From Deltaproteobacteria bacterium (GTDB taxonomy: Bacteria; Desulfobacterota; Binatia; Binatales; Binataceae), in the NCBI GenBank assembly GCA_021780755.1, contig JAJXYF010000002.1:1-64000 (forward strand): 64,000 bases of DNA, read 5' to 3'. The notes under the pieces are model-generated. The model made no database searches. It saw nothing but the letters and a program-made list of their open reading frames with translations, and was not told the DNA's origin. Shown piece after piece: positions 61,706-64,000 of this stretch (its first letter is position 1; each line of letters begins with the position of its first letter). A program made the translations under genes and the position numbers.

Positions 61706-61820
61706 GGGAAGCTCTCCTTTGAAATTTCCTTTTCGCCCGGCTCCGCGGCTGCCGCGACCCACGATTTTCCGCCCGCCGGGGTTGACCCGCATCCCTCTTT
61801 AATTCTATATATATCAAAAT
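61706..61820. promoter_or_regulatory. Divergent arsI / arsR control region
   Basis: 115 bp between divergent arsenic genes. It includes the AT-rich run ATTCTATATATATC about 10 bases before the arsR ATG, the likely place of promoter -10 elements and of ArsR binding. No Shine-Dalgarno precedes the arsR ATG, so its mRNA may be leaderless or nearly so. Confidence 0.55.
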
Positions 61821-62213
61821 ATGAAGAAGTCAACCGCGATCGCGGCGCTAGGCGCGCTCGCGCAGGAAACCCGCCTCGATATCTTCCGCCTGCTGGTCGC
61901 CAAGGGCCCCGGCGGATTGCCCGCCGGCGAAATCGGCGACCGCCTCGGACAGCCGTCGCCCACCCTGTCGTTTCATTTGAATCAGCTCAGGTTCGCCGGC
62001 CTCGTGACGTCGCGGCGCGCGAGTCGTTCGATAATCTACAGCGCAAACTTCAAGTCGATGAACGACCTCCTCGCGTACCTCACGGAAAACTGCTGCGGCG
62101 GAAATCCCGCGGCGTGCGCGCCGCTCGCCGCCAGCGCCCCTGTTTCAAGCCCGATTCCGAAGCGGCCCACCCGCGGCATCACGAACCCCGGCAGGAAAAT
62201 CGGAGAAGCCTGA
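61821..62213 (+). CDS. arsR: ArsR-family arsenic-responsive repressor
   Basis: A 130-residue winged-helix repressor. LGALAQETRLDIFRLLVAKG and LGQPSPTLSFHLNQLRFAGL are the ArsR/SmtB DNA-binding helices. The usual CVC sensor in that helix is absent. Instead three Cys lie at the C-terminus (TENCCGGNPAAC), as in the Acidithiobacillus ferrooxidans type of As(III) sensor. It should release the ars promoters on binding arsenite. Its stop overlaps the arsC start (TGATG). Confidence 0.93.
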   Translation: MKKSTAIAALGALAQETRLDIFRLLVAKGPGGLPAGEIGDRLGQPSPTLSFHLNQLRFAGLVTSRRASRSIIYSANFKSMNDLLAYLTENCCGGNPAACAPLAASAPVSSPIPKRPTRGITNPGRKIGEA

Positions 62214-62731
62214 TGGCCGATCGCCAATTCAACGTCCTGTTCCTATGCACTGGCAATGCGGCCCGGAGCATCATGGCCGAATGTGCGATTGGACGCTGGG
62301 GTAAACGCAACTTTCGCGGATTCAGCGCCGGCAGTCATCCGAAGAGCACCGTTCATCCGACGACACTGGAATTGCTCAAAGAACTGAACTACGAGACCGC
62401 CGGGTTGCGCAGCAAAAGCTGGGACGAATTCGCCCGCGCCGACAGTCCGCCACTCGATTTCGTCTTCACCGTATGCGATCAGGCTGCCGGCGAGGTCTGC
62501 CCGCTATGGCCCGGCCAGCCCGTCACCGCCCATTGGGGCGTGGCCGATCCCGCGGCATTCAGCGGCCCCGACGAAGGGCGACGCAGGTTCTTCTTTCGCA
62601 TCTACGCGGAACTGGAAAATCGCATTAAAATCTTCACCAGCCTGCGCATCGAGACCCTCAACCGCTTCGCCCTCGAGCGCCGCGTGGAGGAAATCGGCAC
62701 GATCAAACTTCCGGATAAGGAAGAGCATTGA
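62213..62731 (+). CDS. arsC: Arsenate reductase, low-molecular-weight phosphatase type
   Basis: A 172-residue enzyme. [20 protein letters not shown] is the CX5R phosphatase loop, and [20 protein letters not shown] carries the second and third Cys of the relay. It reduces arsenate to arsenite with thioredoxin-type electrons. C-terminal residues are charged. The true start is the ATG at 62213, overlapping arsR by one base; the long upstream open frame is antisense to arsI and is not coding. Confidence 0.94.
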   Translation: MADRQFNVLFLCTGNAARSIMAECAIGRWGKRNFRGFSAGSHPKSTVHPTTLELLKELNYETAGLRSKSWDEFARADSPPLDFVFTVCDQAAGEVCPLWPGQPVTAHWGVADPAAFSGPDEGRRRFFFRIYAELENRIKIFTSLRIETLNRFALERRVEEIGTIKLPDKEEH

Positions 62732-62783
62732 CCCTTCCTCACCTCACTCCGCGACGACCCGAAACGCACTACAGGAGCACAAT

Positions 62784-63923
62784 ATGAGTGCAACTATGGC
62801 GGTCCCCCATACGCCCGTGATGCGCAGGCTGTCGTTTCTCGACCGCTATCTAACGCTATGGATTTTTCTCGCGATGGCCGCCGGCATCGCCCTCGGCAGC
62901 GCCTTCCCCGGAATCAAATCCGTCTTCGATCGAATGACTATTGGCACGACCTCGATCCCGATCGCTCTCGGCCTCATCCTGATGATGTATCCACCGCTCG
63001 CAAAGGTGAACTACGAGGAACTCGGCGACGTCTTCCGTGACTGGAAAATTCTCGGTCTCTCGCTCCTGCAGAATTGGGTAATCGGCCCGATCCTTATGTT
63101 CGCACTTGCGATCGTCTTTCTGCACGATCGTCCCGCCTACATGATCGGGCTCATCATGATCGGCATCGCCCGCTGCATCGCAATGGTCATCGTCTGGAAC
63201 GACCTGGCGGACGGCGACGCCGAGTATTGCGCCGGCCTGGTCGCCTTCAACTCGATTTTCCAGGTGCTCTTTTACTCAGTCTACGCTTTCGTCTTCATCA
63301 CCGTCGTCCCGCGCTGGTTCGGGCTCGCCGGATCGGTCGTCCACGTTACCATCGGCGGCATCGCCGAAAGCGTCGGCATCTATCTCGGCATCCCGTTCGT
63401 GGCCGGATTCGCGACTTGGAAAACACTCACCGGCCGCAACGGCAAGGCCTGGTATCGCGATCATTTCGTACCGAAGATCAGTCCGCTCACGCTCATCTTC
63501 CTGCTCTTCACGATTGTCGTGATGTTTTCCATCAAGGGCGCCGCGATCCTTCAGCTACCGCTCGACGTCGTCCGCATCGCGATCCCGTTGCTGCTGTATT
63601 TCGCGATTATGTTCGGCCTCTCCTTCATGCTCAGCATGAAGGCCGGCGCTACCTATCCGCAGACCGCTACGCTCTCCTTCACCGCCGCCTCGAACAATTT
63701 TGAACTCGCGATCGCGGTCGCCGTTGCCACTTTTGGCATCGACAGCGGCGCTGCCTTTTCCGCCGTAATCGGCCCGCTCATCGAGGTGCCCGTGATGATC
63801 GGCTTGGTCGATGTTGCCTTGTGGGCGCGCCGCCGCTACTTCCCCGATTCGACCGCCACCATTGCCGCCGTCGAATGCTGCGACACCACGCTCGACGGTC
63901 CGCGACTCGAGCGCCAAACGTAA
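62784..63923 (+). CDS. acr3: ACR3-family arsenite efflux permease
   Basis: A 379-residue membrane protein with about ten helices. [20 protein letters not shown] starts the family, [20 protein letters not shown] contains the essential Cys of ACR3, and [20 protein letters not shown] is the second conserved half. It exports the arsenite made by ArsC. AGGAG lies 7 bases before the ATG, 52 bp after arsC. No ArsA ATPase is seen. Confidence 0.96.
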   Translation: MSATMAVPHTPVMRRLSFLDRYLTLWIFLAMAAGIALGSAFPGIKSVFDRMTIGTTSIPIALGLILMMYPPLAKVNYEELGDVFRDWKILGLSLLQNWVIGPILMFALAIVFLHDRPAYMIGLIMIGIARCIAMVIVWNDLADGDAEYCAGLVAFNSIFQVLFYSVYAFVFITVVPRWFGLAGSVVHVTIGGIAESVGIYLGIPFVAGFATWKTLTGRNGKAWYRDHFVPKISPLTLIFLLFTIVVMFSIKGAAILQLPLDVVRIAIPLLLYFAIMFGLSFMLSMKAGATYPQTATLSFTAASNNFELAIAVAVATFGIDSGAAFSAVIGPLIEVPVMIGLVDVALWARRRYFPDSTATIAAVECCDTTLDGPRLERQT

Positions 63924-64000
63924 AGATACACACTTCGGCCGAGAAGGTGGGCGGAGGTCACGACCTCGAAATACTATCGGCACTTACGAGAAGAAACTGG
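63924..64000. other. Window end
   Basis: The 77 bases after acr3 contain a GGCGGAGGT that could be a ribosome site for a following gene, but too little sequence remains to name it. Confidence 0.4.

Noticed and set aside
61277..62212. Long in-frame extension upstream of arsC
   Set aside because: It runs antisense through arsI and in another frame through arsR; the arsC family start is the ATG at 62213.
1..64000. CRISPR array, insertion sequence, prophage, rRNA operon
   Set aside because: No regularly spaced repeats, transposase or phage genes, or rRNA sequence were recognised anywhere in the window.

Overview
The window is 64 kb of high-GC, gene-dense bacterial chromosome. The outer-membrane lipid-transport (Mla) operon and the secretin show a Gram-negative cell. 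The mix of coenzyme F420 functions (CofC, an LLM-family oxidoreductase, a Ddn-like protein), a CaiB-type CoA transferase, a Tad pilus and an arsenic cluster resembles uncultured soil lineages near the old Deltaproteobacteria, such as candidate phylum Binatota. That placement is inference from gene content; no rRNA gene is present to confirm it.

Layout. 0-3.9 kb: end of a DUF1329 gene, a remarkable run of RNA hairpins, a small excisionase-type HTH gene, tRNA-Gln and tRNA-Glu, a ferritin-like protein, a thioesterase and an Fe-S protein. 3.9-10.4 kb (minus strand): a tetrapyrrole operon sirC-ccsA/hemX-hemA-hemC-cobA/hemD fusion-hemB, covering the C5 route from glutamyl-tRNA to uroporphyrinogen III and the branch to sirohydrochlorin/siroheme. 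10.6-23.3 kb: a DUF192 gene and a Tad/Flp pilus locus (two Flp pilins, TadG- and TadE-like proteins, CpaB, CpaC, CpaE/TadZ, CpaF, TadB, TadC), ending in a convergent NtrC-family sigma-54 activator. 24-35 kb: tRNA-Asn, a TrmJ-like methylase, a phosphoesterase, a two-domain VOC protein, a HAD hydrolase, a large periplasmic repeat protein, methylmalonyl-CoA epimerase, an antiporter with universal-stress domains, a dienelactone hydrolase and a TPR-SH3 lipoprotein. 35.2-39.7 kb: cofC and a complete mlaE-F-D-C-A operon closed by a terminator. 39.8-49.6 kb: lpd-lipB-lipA, rnhB, a PH-domain protein, an LLM oxidoreductase, a second excisionase-type HTH gene, an RNB exonuclease, a small RHH-like protein and a glycine-zipper protein. 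49.8-61.1 kb: tRNA-Leu followed by an accessory catabolic block (VOC proteins, binding protein, cupin, Ddn-like protein, CoA transferase, MFS exporter, isochorismatase-like protein, alcohol dehydrogenase, hydrolases). 61.2-63.9 kb: divergent arsI / arsR-arsC-acr3 arsenic resistance.

The most interesting signal is in the Tad locus. Two transcription starts there carry good sigma-54 -24/-12 elements (11246-11261 and 11888-11903). Each is preceded, 83 and 72 bp upstream, by nearly the same inverted repeat GTTGC-N6-GCAAC. The gene that closes the locus encodes a sigma-54 activator whose receiver domain has Ser in place of the phosphorylated Asp. The simplest reading is a self-contained, sigma-54-dependent pilus regulon run by a non-canonical, probably phosphorylation-independent activator. 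A third sigma-54 promoter lies in front of the HTH gene at 46208.
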